Shown here: piece by piece, positions 43,664 to 51,964 of the stretch
How the letters are laid out: the number at the start of each line of letters is the position of its first letter
Position numbering within the stretch: position 1 is the stretch's first letter
Assembly (NCBI GenBank): GCA_024742735.1
Contig: JANSXV010000003.1
Location: forward strand, 310,001-374,000
Direction of reading: 5' to 3'
Source: Alphaproteobacteria bacterium
GTDB taxonomy: Bacteria; Pseudomonadota; Alphaproteobacteria; Caulobacterales; Maricaulaceae
DNA length: 64,000 bases
Program-made: the position numbers and the translations under genes
The notes under the pieces: model-generated
Seen by the model: the letters and a program-made list of their open reading frames with translations, nothing else
Database searches by the model: none
Told to the model about the DNA's origin: nothing

Positions 43664-46600
43664 TTAAGGTGCGGTTTGCGCAGCGTTAGAACTTGATTCA
43701 GAGGCCAGGACCGCCGTCCGCCCAGGAAGCGGCGGCGGCCGGCGTTCGTGAAGCGCTGCAGCGGTCGCGGCCAGGCTCTGAAGATCGGTGATGAGGATTC
43801 CCGCTTCGGTGTTGATGATCACTTCCTGGCTGTGGGTCACGCCCGGCCCGCCGGCGGCCTTGGCCGCATCGGTCAGCCGGTCGCCCAGCCAGCCATTGGC
43901 GACGCCGGTCGTGAAGCTTTGCCAGAAGTCTCCCAGCGTGTTGTCCAGGTCGATTGCGCATTTGTCCTCGGCGTACCCGATCCAGTCCGGCTCGTCGGTA
44001 TAGCCCTGCTCCAGCTCTTCATTGAGGAAGCCCAGCGCCACCGACGACGCGCAGAACAGGCGCACGTCGAAATCGAGAATCGCCGTCACCGCCCCGACGG
44101 ACTGACCAGGAACGTTGTAAGGCGACAAAAGCCCGCTCGCGACCGCGCCGGCCAGGCCCAGCCTGTGCCGGATCGTATCGAACTGCGCCACGATCCGGGT
44201 GACCCGGGCGCCCTTGGCGGCGGGTTCGAACAGGCGCACCGTGACCTGACCTGACGGATCGATCAGCCAGCCCGCCCCACCGTCCGGCGCGGCGACGAGC
44301 GTGGCCTGGGCCCCGCGCAGCGTGCGCAGGGCCGCCTCCGGCCAGCCGTCCGGAAGCGGCGTACGCGGATCGATCGTCGTGCGCGCCCCGCGCACCAGCG
44401 CTGCGTTCACGCTCTCAACGCCCAGCGCGGCCGCTTCCGCCGACCCGACCGCCAACCCGGCCCGCGCGCCCCCAGAGGCGCCCAGCCCGCCATCGGACAA
44501 CAGGTCCAGCGTGCGCGTCACCGAGAGCGAGCCTCCGTCCGGGGACGGCGCAGCGGTGACCAGAAGCCCTTGCAGGGCAAATCCGGTGATCGGCGCGCCG
44601 GCCCCCTGCTCGGTCAGGCCGGTGAGCTGTTGGGCGGTTGTCAGAAGCACGAAATCCGGGCCCGGCGGCGGCGAGGCGCCGGGGCTTTCCAGTCCCAGCT
44701 CATGGACCCAGCGTTCCTGACCGTAGAAGGCCCTCAGCATGGCGTCTTCAGACACCCGCCCGCCGGAGACCAGAAGCGCGTGCTGGGCCATGAGCGCCCA
44801 GCCGCTCTCCGGCCCGCCCAGCTCGACCAGCGTACGCGGCTCGCCGAGCACGGCGCCGTCGCGCACAAGGCTCAGCTCCAGGCGGGGCTCGCCCGCCGGG
44901 CCGTCCGGCGCGGTGAAAGCGGCCGAAGCCTGCGCCGGGCCGCCTTCGAAGCTCAGCTCCAGGGCGCGCTCCGCGCCCGGCTCGCCGGCTTCGGCGACAT
45001 AGCTGATGGACAGCACTCCGCCGGCCGCTGCGGCGATGGCCTGGCCGACGCCCGCTGCGGCGGCCTCATCGGCGGGCATGATGAAGACCCGATCGACAGC
45101 CTGCGCGAAACGGGCCGCCTGGCGTTCAGGCACGACGGCGTAGATGCGGCGCTCACCGCCGCGCAGCGCGTTCAGACGCTCAAGCTGATCATCGCCGACC
45201 TCGCCGTCGGTCAGGACGACCACGTCGATCGGGCCATAGCCCGGTCGTGCGGCCTGGGCGATGGGCGCGGTCAGGTCATCGCCGGCGCGGATCACAAGTC
45301 CGGTCTCGAAGGCGTCGACGCCCATCTGCGTATTGAAATACATGCGCCGATTGCTCTGCAGCTGAGGCGTTCCAGCCGCCGTCGCTGCAGAAATGAGCTG
45401 CGGACGCGGCGTGCGCGCCAGCAGAGCGCGGCCGATCTGACCGGCGATGAAGATCCGGCCCTGTTCGGTCATGGACGGGGAGACGTCCGTGATCACCGCC
45501 ACATCCCGGCGCGGCCGCGGCAGGGCGGCGACGCGGGCGCGCACGGGCGCTCCATTCTCGCTGAGGCGGATATGAGCCGCCCGCCAGGGCGCGTTGTCGG
45601 GCGCGTCGGTCCGGACCGTCAGCGTCACTTCCGGCCAGGCGCCGGTGTCGGTATCGACGATCTCGGCGGCATTCACCACCGGGGCCGGCGATGATGCGTC
45701 ATCGACTTCCGGCACGATCGCGGGGCGCCCGGCGGGCGTGAAGGCCTGCCCCGCGAACGCCTGGCCGCCTTGCTGAAACACGGGACGCCAGAGCGCTGCA
45801 TCGGCGGGCTCGGGCGGGCCTTCGAAATAGTCCGCAAGCCCGCTGGCCGGTGCAAAGCTGAGGGTCAGCTCCTGCGAGGGATCAATGCGCGCCGCGCCCA
45901 GCGGTACGCGCGCGCCATCGGACGTGATCAGGTCCAGCCGGGCGGTCACATCGGAGCGCGCGGCCAGTTCGACCGGGCGGGTCCCGGCCGCGGGCTCAGC
46001 AAACACCGGGTCGAGCGCGCGCCACGCGTCATCGCCATCGCGATACTCCACGAGGATGCGGCGATCCGGACGCGTCTGTACGCCCGGCTCCGCCAGATCG
46101 GCGTGCTCGGACAGAAGCGTGAAGGCGGCGTCGACTTCGGCGCGAAGTTGGTCGACGAGGGCGCGCGCTTCGGCCTCACGCTCCTCTTCGCCGGCAGCTG
46201 GATCTATAGCCAGAAACGCCTGCACGGCGTGGTGGGCCGGACGATCCCGTTCCGTTTGAAGGCGCCGGTCGAACGGGCCGGCGGGCCAATCCGCTTCCCG
46301 CAGGCGGGTCTCATAGCCCATAGCCTCGACCAGCGCCCGAAGCAGCGCAGCCTGATCCTCGCCATTGCCGCCGCGCGTCAGAAGCACGTCGTTCGGGTCG
46401 GCGAAGCGCCCGGCATAATCCTGCAGCACCACGCCGGAGCGCAGGAAGGCCGCCGCCGCCTCCGGCGTTTCCAGCTCCGCCGCCGCGCTCTCCACATCAA
46501 GGCCCGGCCAGGCCGCTTCGGCCTCGGCTGCACGCAGAAGCTCCAGCAGGGTCGCCTGGTCCTGGTCCGGCGCCGGCTCAGCGCCCGGCCGGAGGAACAG

Positions 46601-46669
46601 CGACAGGACCCAGACCGCCACGGCCAGGCCGGCGATGATCAGCGCGCGATTGCGGAAGTGAGCGCTCAT
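43664..46669 (-). CDS. Large membrane-anchored protein with transglutaminase-like and vWA domains
   Basis: 1001 aa. One N-terminal helix (ALIIAGLAVAVWVLSLFLR) anchors an exported body. Residues about 85-130 (DPNDVLLTRGGNGEDQAALLRALVEAMGYETRL) resemble the core of a transglutaminase-like domain, but no catalytic Cys is seen where expected. A vWA domain (about 390-540) has an intact MIDAS start DVAVITDVSPSMTEQG and VVVLTDGEVGDD. The last 400 residues are unassigned, Ala/Gly-rich, with DNTLGDFWQSFTTGVANGW. It overlaps the preceding secreted-protein gene by ATGA. Function unknown. Confidence 0.72.
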   Translation of the reverse strand: MSAHFRNRALIIAGLAVAVWVLSLFLRPGAEPAPDQDQATLLELLRAAEAEAAWPGLDVESAAAELETPEAAAAFLRSGVVLQDYAGRFADPNDVLLTRGGNGEDQAALLRALVEAMGYETRLREADWPAGPFDRRLQTERDRPAHHAVQAFLAIDPAAGEEEREAEARALVDQLRAEVDAAFTLLSEHADLAEPGVQTRPDRRILVEYRDGDDAWRALDPVFAEPAAGTRPVELAARSDVTARLDLITSDGARVPLGAARIDPSQELTLSFAPASGLADYFEGPPEPADAALWRPVFQQGGQAFAGQAFTPAGRPAIVPEVDDASSPAPVVNAAEIVDTDTGAWPEVTLTVRTDAPDNAPWRAAHIRLSENGAPVRARVAALPRPRRDVAVITDVSPSMTEQGRIFIAGQIGRALLARTPRPQLISAATAAGTPQLQSNRRMYFNTQMGVDAFETGLVIRAGDDLTAPIAQAARPGYGPIDVVVLTDGEVGDDQLERLNALRGGERRIYAVVPERQAARFAQAVDRVFIMPADEAAAAGVGQAIAAAAGGVLSISYVAEAGEPGAERALELSFEGGPAQASAAFTAPDGPAGEPRLELSLVRDGAVLGEPRTLVELGGPESGWALMAQHALLVSGGRVSEDAMLRAFYGQERWVHELGLESPGASPPPGPDFVLLTTAQQLTGLTEQGAGAPITGFALQGLLVTAAPSPDGGSLSVTRTLDLLSDGGLGASGGARAGLAVGSAEAAALGVESVNAALVRGARTTIDPRTPLPDGWPEAALRTLRGAQATLVAAPDGGAGWLIDPSGQVTVRLFEPAAKGARVTRIVAQFDTIRHRLGLAGAVASGLLSPYNVPGQSVGAVTAILDFDVRLFCASSVALGFLNEELEQGYTDEPDWIGYAEDKCAIDLDNTLGDFWQSFTTGVANGWLGDRLTDAAKAAGGPGVTHSQEVIINTEAGILITDLQSLAATAAALHERRPPPLPGRTAVLASESSSNAAQTAP

Positions 46670-47304
46670 GGCGCAACCCCCTCGACGCCGGTGCGCACGA
46701 TGGTGTCGGTCTCAAACTCGATGAAGGTCTCGACGCATTGGGCGTCAATGCTCGCGCGCGGCCGGACGCCGCTCAGCACAGCCCGGCCAGCGTCATCATA
46801 GCCCAGAGCGATGGCGATATAGTCCACGCGGTGGCGGTATCGGTCCGGGCAGGTCTGTTCCACGCCCGGCGGATAGATCGAGTTGAACGTAACGTGCAGA
46901 GCGTCAGCCTCAGGCCCGATGACGCCGTCGAGAACCGGATAGCCGAACCGGATCGCCCATGTCTCGAAATAGGGGTGATCATAGGCGACATGCGTGAAGC
47001 GCATGCGGAACGCGCCGGTGCGCAGGTCGTGATAGGCGACAGCCTGGTGACCGTTGAACGCCCACACCCCGCTGAGATCGGCGAAGCGAAGACCGCACGG
47101 GTCGATGATGTCCGCGGTCGGGACCTCTCCCTCAAAGCTTTCAAGGCCTTCCAGGTCGATCTCGACCGGCGCGGTATCGATCAGATCCGCAGCTGGCCCG
47201 TAGGTTCCGAACCGGCAGGGATCGGGGGGTTCAGCCCCGTCGACCGGCGCCGGGTCGGCGCTTTGCACAAGCGCGAATGCGCCCGCCATCGCCTGGATCA
47301 TCAT
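46666..47304 (-). CDS. Hypothetical secreted protein, partner of the vWA protein
   Basis: 212 aa. A weak signal-like start (MMIQAMAGAFALVQSADPA) is followed by a mature part with at least four Cys (PDPCRFGTYG, IIDPCGLRF, VEQTCPDRY, DAQCVETF) that could form disulfides. DLSGVWAFNGHQAVAYHDLRTG and FTHVAYDHPYFETWAIRFGYPV are its best-conserved-looking blocks; I do not recognise the family. Its stop overlaps the start of the vWA gene, so a joint periplasmic role is likely. Confidence 0.6.
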   Translation of the reverse strand: MMIQAMAGAFALVQSADPAPVDGAEPPDPCRFGTYGPAADLIDTAPVEIDLEGLESFEGEVPTADIIDPCGLRFADLSGVWAFNGHQAVAYHDLRTGAFRMRFTHVAYDHPYFETWAIRFGYPVLDGVIGPEADALHVTFNSIYPPGVEQTCPDRYRHRVDYIAIALGYDDAGRAVLSGVRPRASIDAQCVETFIEFETDTIVRTGVEGVAP

Positions 47305-47414
47305 GGCCTGCGTCCTCCCCGGCGATAGTTAACGGCAGGACGAAGTTTTGCGCAAACCGGCCATGAGCGCCCGTTGTGTGGACGCCGCGCGGGTATGGGC
47401 GTATCTCCCCAGGC

Positions 47415-48704
47415 GTGACCCCGCCCTATGATCCGTCCAATCCTTCCAGCCCCCAGGTGCGCCGCCGCGCCTTCCGGCTGCTGTTCGTCGCGCTGATGGC
47501 CACGGCGATCGGCAACTCCATGCTGTTCGCCATCCTGCCGCCGCTGGCGCGCGATCTTGAAGTCGACGAGGTCTGGGTCGGCGCGATCTACACCCTGTCC
47601 GCCCTTCTGTTCCTGACCATGAGCCCGGTCTGGGGCGCGCTGTCGGACCGGTATGGCCGGCGCCCGCTGATCGTGTTCGGCCTGGCCGCCTTCGGGACCT
47701 CGACACTGGTCTTCGCCGCCGGCGCCTGGGCGGGCCAGACCGGACTGCTGCCGCCCATGGCGGCGATCGTGGCCATGGCGCTGGCGCGGTGCCTGTTCGG
47801 CGGGCTGGGCAGCGCCACCAATCCGTCCGCCCAGGCCTATGTCGCAGACCGTACAAGCCCCGCCGAACGCACCGAGTCGCTCGCCGCGCTCACCGCCGCC
47901 TTCGGGCTTGGCAGCGTGATCGGGCCTGCGCTGGCCGGCGCCTTCGCCGAGCGGATCGGCGTGGCCGGGTTCATGATCGCGATCTCAATTCTGGTGTTCG
48001 CCATGGCCGCCGCGATCCGTTTCGGCCTGCCTGAACGCACGCCGCCCAAACGCCAGGGCCGGCCGATCAATCCCTTCATTCAGTTCAAGTTCGCCGCTGA
48101 CCCGCGCCTGACCGCCTTCATGGTGTTCGGCTGCGCGCTCTGGCTGTCCCAGGCCGCCAGCCTTCAGGCCATCGCCTTCTACATCATGGACCGGCTCAGC
48201 CTGACGCCGGACCAGGGCCTGCAGCTGGCCAGCGTCGCCCTCACGGCCGGCGCGGCGGGGCTGATCTTCGCCCAGCTGGTGGTGATCCCGGCGTTGAAGA
48301 CCAGCCCGCGCGTCCTGATGATCCTGGGCGCCGCCATCGTCGTCGTGGGCAATATCGAGCTCGTCTTCGCGCCGAATTACGCGGCCCTGGTGTTCGGCTA
48401 CATCCTGAACGCCTTCGGCTTCGGGCTTTGCCGGTCCGGCTTTACCGGCGGCGCCTCGCTCGCGGTGAACCCGGAAGAACAGGGCCGCGCAGCCGGCCTG
48501 ACCACCGCCACGGCCGGCGTCGGCTTCCTGATCGCGCCTGTGACAGGGCTCTGGCTGTATCAGGCGGTGGCGCCCAGCGCGCCGTTCGTCCTGAACGCCG
48601 TTCTGGCCGCCGCCGGCCTCGCCGTGGCGGCCCTGCATCCGCGCGTGCGCGCCGCCGCGGCGGAAGCGCTGGACCGTGACCGGCAGGGGCCTGGGGTGGT
48701 GTAA
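47415..48704 (+). CDS. Major facilitator superfamily transporter
   Basis: 429 aa from GTG 47415 (MTPPYDPSNPSSPQVRR); an earlier in-frame GTG at 47376 has no ribosome site. There are about 12 helices. The loop 2-3 motif GALSDRYGRRPLIVFGLAAFG and motif-C-like GLGSVIGPALAGAFAERIG place it among drug:H+ antiporter-1 (tetracycline/bicyclomycin-like) exporters. Substrate not readable. It is divergent from the secreted-protein/vWA pair. Confidence 0.85.
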   Translation: MTPPYDPSNPSSPQVRRRAFRLLFVALMATAIGNSMLFAILPPLARDLEVDEVWVGAIYTLSALLFLTMSPVWGALSDRYGRRPLIVFGLAAFGTSTLVFAAGAWAGQTGLLPPMAAIVAMALARCLFGGLGSATNPSAQAYVADRTSPAERTESLAALTAAFGLGSVIGPALAGAFAERIGVAGFMIAISILVFAMAAAIRFGLPERTPPKRQGRPINPFIQFKFAADPRLTAFMVFGCALWLSQAASLQAIAFYIMDRLSLTPDQGLQLASVALTAGAAGLIFAQLVVIPALKTSPRVLMILGAAIVVVGNIELVFAPNYAALVFGYILNAFGFGLCRSGFTGGASLAVNPEEQGRAAGLTTATAGVGFLIAPVTGLWLYQAVAPSAPFVLNAVLAAAGLAVAALHPRVRAAAAEALDRDRQGPGVV

Positions 48705-48709
48705 GACCT

Positions 48710-48724
48710 TTAAGTTTCCATTAA
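48710..48724. promoter_or_regulatory. CtrA-type box TTAA-N7-TTAA (upstream copy)
   Basis: TTAA at 48710-48713 and 48721-48724 are separated by exactly seven bases, the consensus for the cell-cycle regulator CtrA in Caulobacter relatives. A second perfect copy is at 48840. GANTC methylation sites follow at 48734, 48772 and 48800. Confidence 0.7.
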
Positions 48725-48797
48725 CCAAAATCAGATTCGGGTAAGGCGCGAATGGCGGACTGTCCACAACTGATTCGTTGGCCGGCGCAAGAAATAT

Positions 48798-48825
48798 TTG
48801 ACTCTCAGGCTACGCCATTTAGCTT
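48798..48825 (+). promoter_or_regulatory. Possible promoter with GANTC in the -35 box
   Basis: TTGACT (48798-48803) overlaps a GACTC (GANTC) site; TAGCTT lies 16 bases downstream as a weak -10. A GANTC near -35 is the arrangement of GcrA/CcrM-controlled promoters. Assigned by eye. Confidence 0.4.
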
Positions 48826-48839
48826 GCGCCCGCAGATAG

Positions 48840-48854
48840 TTAACGATCCGTTAA
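48840..48854. promoter_or_regulatory. CtrA-type box TTAA-N7-TTAA (downstream copy)
   Basis: TTAA at 48840-48843 and 48851-48854 with a seven-base spacer, inside the palindrome GTTAAC-GATCC-GTTAAC. It ends 24 bases before the ATG of the 59-aa membrane protein, a position that would suit repression by CtrA. Confidence 0.75.
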
Positions 48855-48878
48855 CAGGTTACCGCACGAGGTATCGAC

Positions 48879-49058
48879 ATGGCGCGCCGGTCTGGAAATC
48901 GACCCACAATTGAAGATGGCTTATCAGTTGATGATCGAAATCTGAGATCGGGCATGCGAACAAACTCGGATTCGCCCAACTTGAGCGGCTGGATCCTCGG
49001 CCTAGTCGGCGCCCTGATACCAATTATCGCGATCGCGTTCTGGTACGCCGGAGCTTGA
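48879..49058 (+). CDS. Small tail-anchored membrane protein (59 aa)
   Basis: MARRSGNRPTIEDGLSVDD at the start is hydrophilic; the C-terminus (SGWILGLVGALIPIIAIAFW, residues about 37-56) is a single hydrophobic helix ending YAGA. GAGGT lies 6 bases before ATG. Two CtrA-type boxes and three GANTC sites precede it, suggesting cell-cycle control. The last 57 bases overlap the 3' end of the convergent channel gene. No family recognised. Confidence 0.58.
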   Translation: MARRSGNRPTIEDGLSVDDRNLRSGMRTNSDSPNLSGWILGLVGALIPIIAIAFWYAGA

Positions 49059-49679
49059 TCTCGACGCCTTTGAGAGCACGACGATCCTAGTGTTTCCAAG
49101 TCCCTTCCTTTCCGCCCATCGGGCGAGCACAAGCCCTGCGACGAACGCCAGGAAGAAGAATCCTACGAGGGACTGCACGGCTGCGAAGACTTCAACTCTT
49201 GGCGAGGGTGTATAGGCCCCAAAACCAAGAGAGGTCATCATCGTAAGCGACATGAAGAATGCCTCGGACATTGAAGGCTCGATGGCGTTCTCACCGCCGG
49301 GACAGAGAACCGGCAAGGCTCTGGCGGTCCTATTCACGCAGAGCCCACCAATCATATAAATGAACGTATGGTTCACTACTGAAAAGACTGCGAAGATAAT
49401 TGTAGATATCACGGCATGTATAGATGATATGTATCGCCTCCAAAGACCGATAGACATGTAGCAAATCAGAATAATATTGATCAAATTGAAGTATAAATTG
49501 AAAGCGATCGAAGACAGATTCACAATTGCAGACTCGCCGTTCGCACTCGCATTCCAAAGCAACCAAGACAAAAATACGAGGCCCACGACTGGAGCGTAGG
49601 CGACAAAATACGCAAGCAACGGTCTCTGCCGATACGAAGCCGCATACTCAGTAAGCGTGCCCAAAGCGCCAGCTTTCAT
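49002..49679 (-). CDS. Two-pore-helix-type ion channel family protein with GFG filter
   Basis: 225 aa from ATG 49679, 5 bases after GGAGGG (the preceding ATG is too close). Hydrophobic helices lie near 21-42, 55-79, 84-111 and 168-187. The pore loop SMSEAFFMSLTMMTSLGFGAYTPS (149-155 TSLGFGA) corresponds to the TVGYGD filter of K+ channels, with Phe for Tyr. No cytosolic RCK or cyclic-nucleotide domain. The gene is strikingly AT-rich in 49330-49560 compared with neighbours, which suggests acquisition by transfer. Confidence 0.78.
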   Translation of the reverse strand: MKAGALGTLTEYAASYRQRPLLAYFVAYAPVVGLVFLSWLLWNASANGESAIVNLSSIAFNLYFNLINIILICYMSIGLWRRYISSIHAVISTIIFAVFSVVNHTFIYMIGGLCVNRTARALPVLCPGGENAIEPSMSEAFFMSLTMMTSLGFGAYTPSPRVEVFAAVQSLVGFFFLAFVAGLVLARWAERKGLGNTRIVVLSKASRSSSGVPERDRDNWYQGAD

Positions 49680-49738
49680 CATTCCCTCCCAGCATGAAGA
49701 GGATTAAACGAAAGCAACCTTAAAAGGCAACCGCGCGA

Positions 49739-50968
49739 TTAGTTTCCCGCCGCCATCACCGCTTCATACATGCGCGAGCCCGCATAGCCGTCCGGCGTGA
49801 CTCCGTTGGCGCGCTGGAAGTCGCGCAGGGCGGCGCGCGAGTTGGGGCCGATCATGCCGTCCACCCCGCCGGTGTCGTAGCCCAGATCGGTCAGGGCCTG
49901 CTGCAGTTCGCTGGCCTGGGTGCGGGTCAGTGGTACGTCGTCTTCCGGCCAGCCGTCCGGCAGCGCCTCCAACCCGTCCAGGCGCTTGGCGAGATAGGCG
50001 ACGCCGAGGGCATAGGCGGTGGAGTTGTTGTAGCGCAGTAACGCATCGAAGTTGGAGAACACCATGAAGGCCGGCCCGCTGGCGCCAGCCGGAATCAGGA
50101 TCCGGCCGGAGCGATAGAGATCGTCCGCCGCCCATTCTCCATCGGCCAGGCGCACGCCGTCGAGCGCCCAGGCCGACGCCGCGCGGCGCCGGGTCGGGCT
50201 CCAGGCGGCGTAATCGAAGTCGTCCGGCAAGGTGACTTCAAACACCACCGGCGCGTCGCCGTCCCACCCTGCCTGGGTGAGAAGATTGGCGGCTGAACCC
50301 AGCGCATCGGCCTCCTCTTCCCAGATATCCCGGCGCCCATCTCCGGTCATGTCCACGGCGCGCTCCAGATAGGTGGTCGGGATGAACTGGGTCTGGCCCA
50401 TGGCCCCGGCCCAGCTGCCTTTCAGCTCGTCGCGGCGGGCATAGCCGCGCTCGATCATTTCAGCGGCGGCGAAGAGCTGGGCTTCGGCGAAGCTGCGCCG
50501 GCGGCCCTCCCAGGCGAGCGTGGCCAGCGAGCGGACGAGATCAAAGTCGCCCTGGATCACGCCATAGGCGCTCTCCAGCCCCCAGATGGCGGTGAGGATG
50601 TCCGGATCCACGTCAAACGCGTCGGTGACCACGGCCAGAGCCGCAGCGTGCTCGGCCTGGGCCGCGAGCCCGTTATTGACGCGCGCGTCCGAAGCCGCAC
50701 CGGCCAGATAGACCCAGACCGGGCGCACGAATTCGGGCTGACTGGAATCGCGCTCGACGATGCGCATGTCGGGCTCCAACCCGTCCATCATGGACTCCAC
50801 GATGGCTTCATCCACGCCGCGTTCGAGGAGCCGCGCCTCGAAATCGGCCGCCCAGGTCTCGAAAGGCTCCCTCTCGGCCTCCTGGGCGGCCTCCTGGGCG
50901 GCGGCGCTGACGCTGAGCACCGCAAGCATGGCCAAACCCGTCAAAGTCCTGATCATGAAGCATCCCAT
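49739..50968 (-). CDS. Lytic murein transglycosylase, MltB type, with peptidoglycan-binding domain
   Basis: 409 aa; ATG 50956 (MIRTLTGLAMLAVLSVSAAAQ) is an alternative start and gives the cleaner signal peptide. The SLT_2 domain has the catalytic Glu in ILTAIWGLESAYGVIQGDF (near residue 130), KGSWAGAMGQTQFIPTTYL, and GSAANLLTQAGWDGD. The C-terminal PG_binding_1 domain is LTRTQASELQQALTDLGYDTGGVDGMIGPNSRAALRDFQ. It cleaves glycan strands in the periplasm, forming 1,6-anhydro ends. Confidence 0.92.
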   Translation of the reverse strand: MGCFMIRTLTGLAMLAVLSVSAAAQEAAQEAEREPFETWAADFEARLLERGVDEAIVESMMDGLEPDMRIVERDSSQPEFVRPVWVYLAGAASDARVNNGLAAQAEHAAALAVVTDAFDVDPDILTAIWGLESAYGVIQGDFDLVRSLATLAWEGRRRSFAEAQLFAAAEMIERGYARRDELKGSWAGAMGQTQFIPTTYLERAVDMTGDGRRDIWEEEADALGSAANLLTQAGWDGDAPVVFEVTLPDDFDYAAWSPTRRRAASAWALDGVRLADGEWAADDLYRSGRILIPAGASGPAFMVFSNFDALLRYNNSTAYALGVAYLAKRLDGLEALPDGWPEDDVPLTRTQASELQQALTDLGYDTGGVDGMIGPNSRAALRDFQRANGVTPDGYAGSRMYEAVMAAGN

Positions 50969-51069
50969 CTGTTCCGCCCCCCAGGCTCCGGATCAGCCTA
51001 ACCCGGAGCGGGCCCGGTTGCGAAGCCGTCTCGCGCTGCTTTAACGGGGTTGTGAGCGCCTTGCGCGCG

Positions 51070-51098
51070 TTGACTTGTGCGCGGGGTTCCGGTAACTC
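51070..51098 (+). promoter_or_regulatory. Predicted rpmJ promoter
   Basis: TTGACT (51070-51075) and TAACTC (51093-51098) with a 17-base spacer. Start near 51105 would give a 69-nt leader that contains the terminator-like hairpin at 51119-51142. Confidence 0.6.
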
Positions 51099-51118
51099 CC
51101 GCGCTTGCTGATTTTCAA

Positions 51119-51142
51119 GGCCCCGGCGAGCGGGGTCTTTTT
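51119..51142 (+). terminator. Terminator-like hairpin in the rpmJ leader
   Basis: A GGCCCCG/CGGGGTC stem (one G-T pair) with loop GCGAG is followed immediately by TTTTT on the plus strand. No plus-strand gene ends upstream of it, so it cannot serve as an ordinary 3' terminator; an attenuator ahead of rpmJ is the simplest reading. Confidence 0.65.
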
Positions 51143-51173
51143 GCAAGACGAACCAGAGCCTGAGGCGACGACC

Positions 51174-51299
51174 ATGAAAGTGCGCAGCTCCATTCGGTCC
51201 CTGAAGAACCGTCACCGCGACTGCCAGGTCGTGCGCCGCCGCGGCCGGGTCTATGTGATCAACAAGAAAGACCCCCGCTTCAAGGCGCGCGCCGGCTAA
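51174..51299 (+). CDS. rpmJ: 50S ribosomal protein L36
   Basis: 41 aa: [20 protein letters not shown] followed by [21 protein letters not shown]. This is the zinc-free L36 form, with one Cys (residue 17) instead of the CCHC set. It is a component of the 50S subunit. The start follows a GAGGCGACGACC leader. The upstream leader holds a hairpin plus T-run, suggesting transcription attenuation. Confidence 0.94.
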   Translation: MKVRSSIRSLKNRHRDCQVVRRRGRVYVINKKDPRFKARAG

Positions 51300-51308
51300 G
51301 GCTTGCCC

Positions 51309-51920
51309 GTGGCGGACACGCGCGCGGTTCTCTGGGACCTGGGTCATACTCTGGTCGACTGGGATCCCCGCCGGGTCTACCGACAGCTTCTACCGACTGA
51401 AGACGCCGTCGAGGCTTTCCTCGGCGGCGTTTGCACGATGGCCTGGCACGCCCGACACGACGCCGGCGTGTCCATGGCGGAAAACCGCAAGTCCCTGATC
51501 GAAGCCCATCCCGACAAGGCCGAGCTGATCACGGCCTGGGACACGTGCTGGCCGGACATGTTCGACGGCTGGATTGCGGGCATGGAGCCGATCGTGGCGG
51601 CCCTGGAGGCCGCCTGCGTCCCTCAATACGCCCTCACCAACCTGCCGGCGGAAAAATGGCCGCACATACTTGAGACCTACCCGGCCATCGCCCGCTTCAA
51701 CGACCACGTAGTCTCTGGCGAGGAAGGCCTGATCAAGCCCGACCCTCGCATCTACGCCGTCACAGCGGCCCGGATCGCCCATGCCCCAGCTGAGACCCTC
51801 TTCTTCGACGACCGCCAGGACAATGTGGATGCGGCGATCGAGGCCGGCTTCGACGCGGTGCGCTTTGAAAACGCCGGTCAGGTGCGCGAGGCGCTGGCTC
51901 AACGCGGCCTTGTTGTCTGA
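51309..51920 (+). CDS. HAD-superfamily hydrolase (subfamily IA)
   Basis: 203 aa from GTG 51309 (MADTRAVLWDLGHTLVDWDP); TTG 51303 is too close to its upstream purines. Motif I WDLGHTLVDWD holds the nucleophile Asp, motif II is YALTNLP, the Lys is in GLIKPDPRIY, and motif IV is TLFFDDRQDNVDAA. It resembles 2-haloacid dehalogenase-like phosphatases (Arg/Trp-rich cap, FLGGVCTMAWHARHD). Substrate unknown. It starts 9 bases after rpmJ. Confidence 0.87.
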   Translation: MADTRAVLWDLGHTLVDWDPRRVYRQLLPTEDAVEAFLGGVCTMAWHARHDAGVSMAENRKSLIEAHPDKAELITAWDTCWPDMFDGWIAGMEPIVAALEAACVPQYALTNLPAEKWPHILETYPAIARFNDHVVSGEEGLIKPDPRIYAVTAARIAHAPAETLFFDDRQDNVDAAIEAGFDAVRFENAGQVREALAQRGLVV

Positions 51921-51964
51921 CGCAAGCGCTTGCTCGTTAACGCCTGCGCCCTATCCTGACCGGT

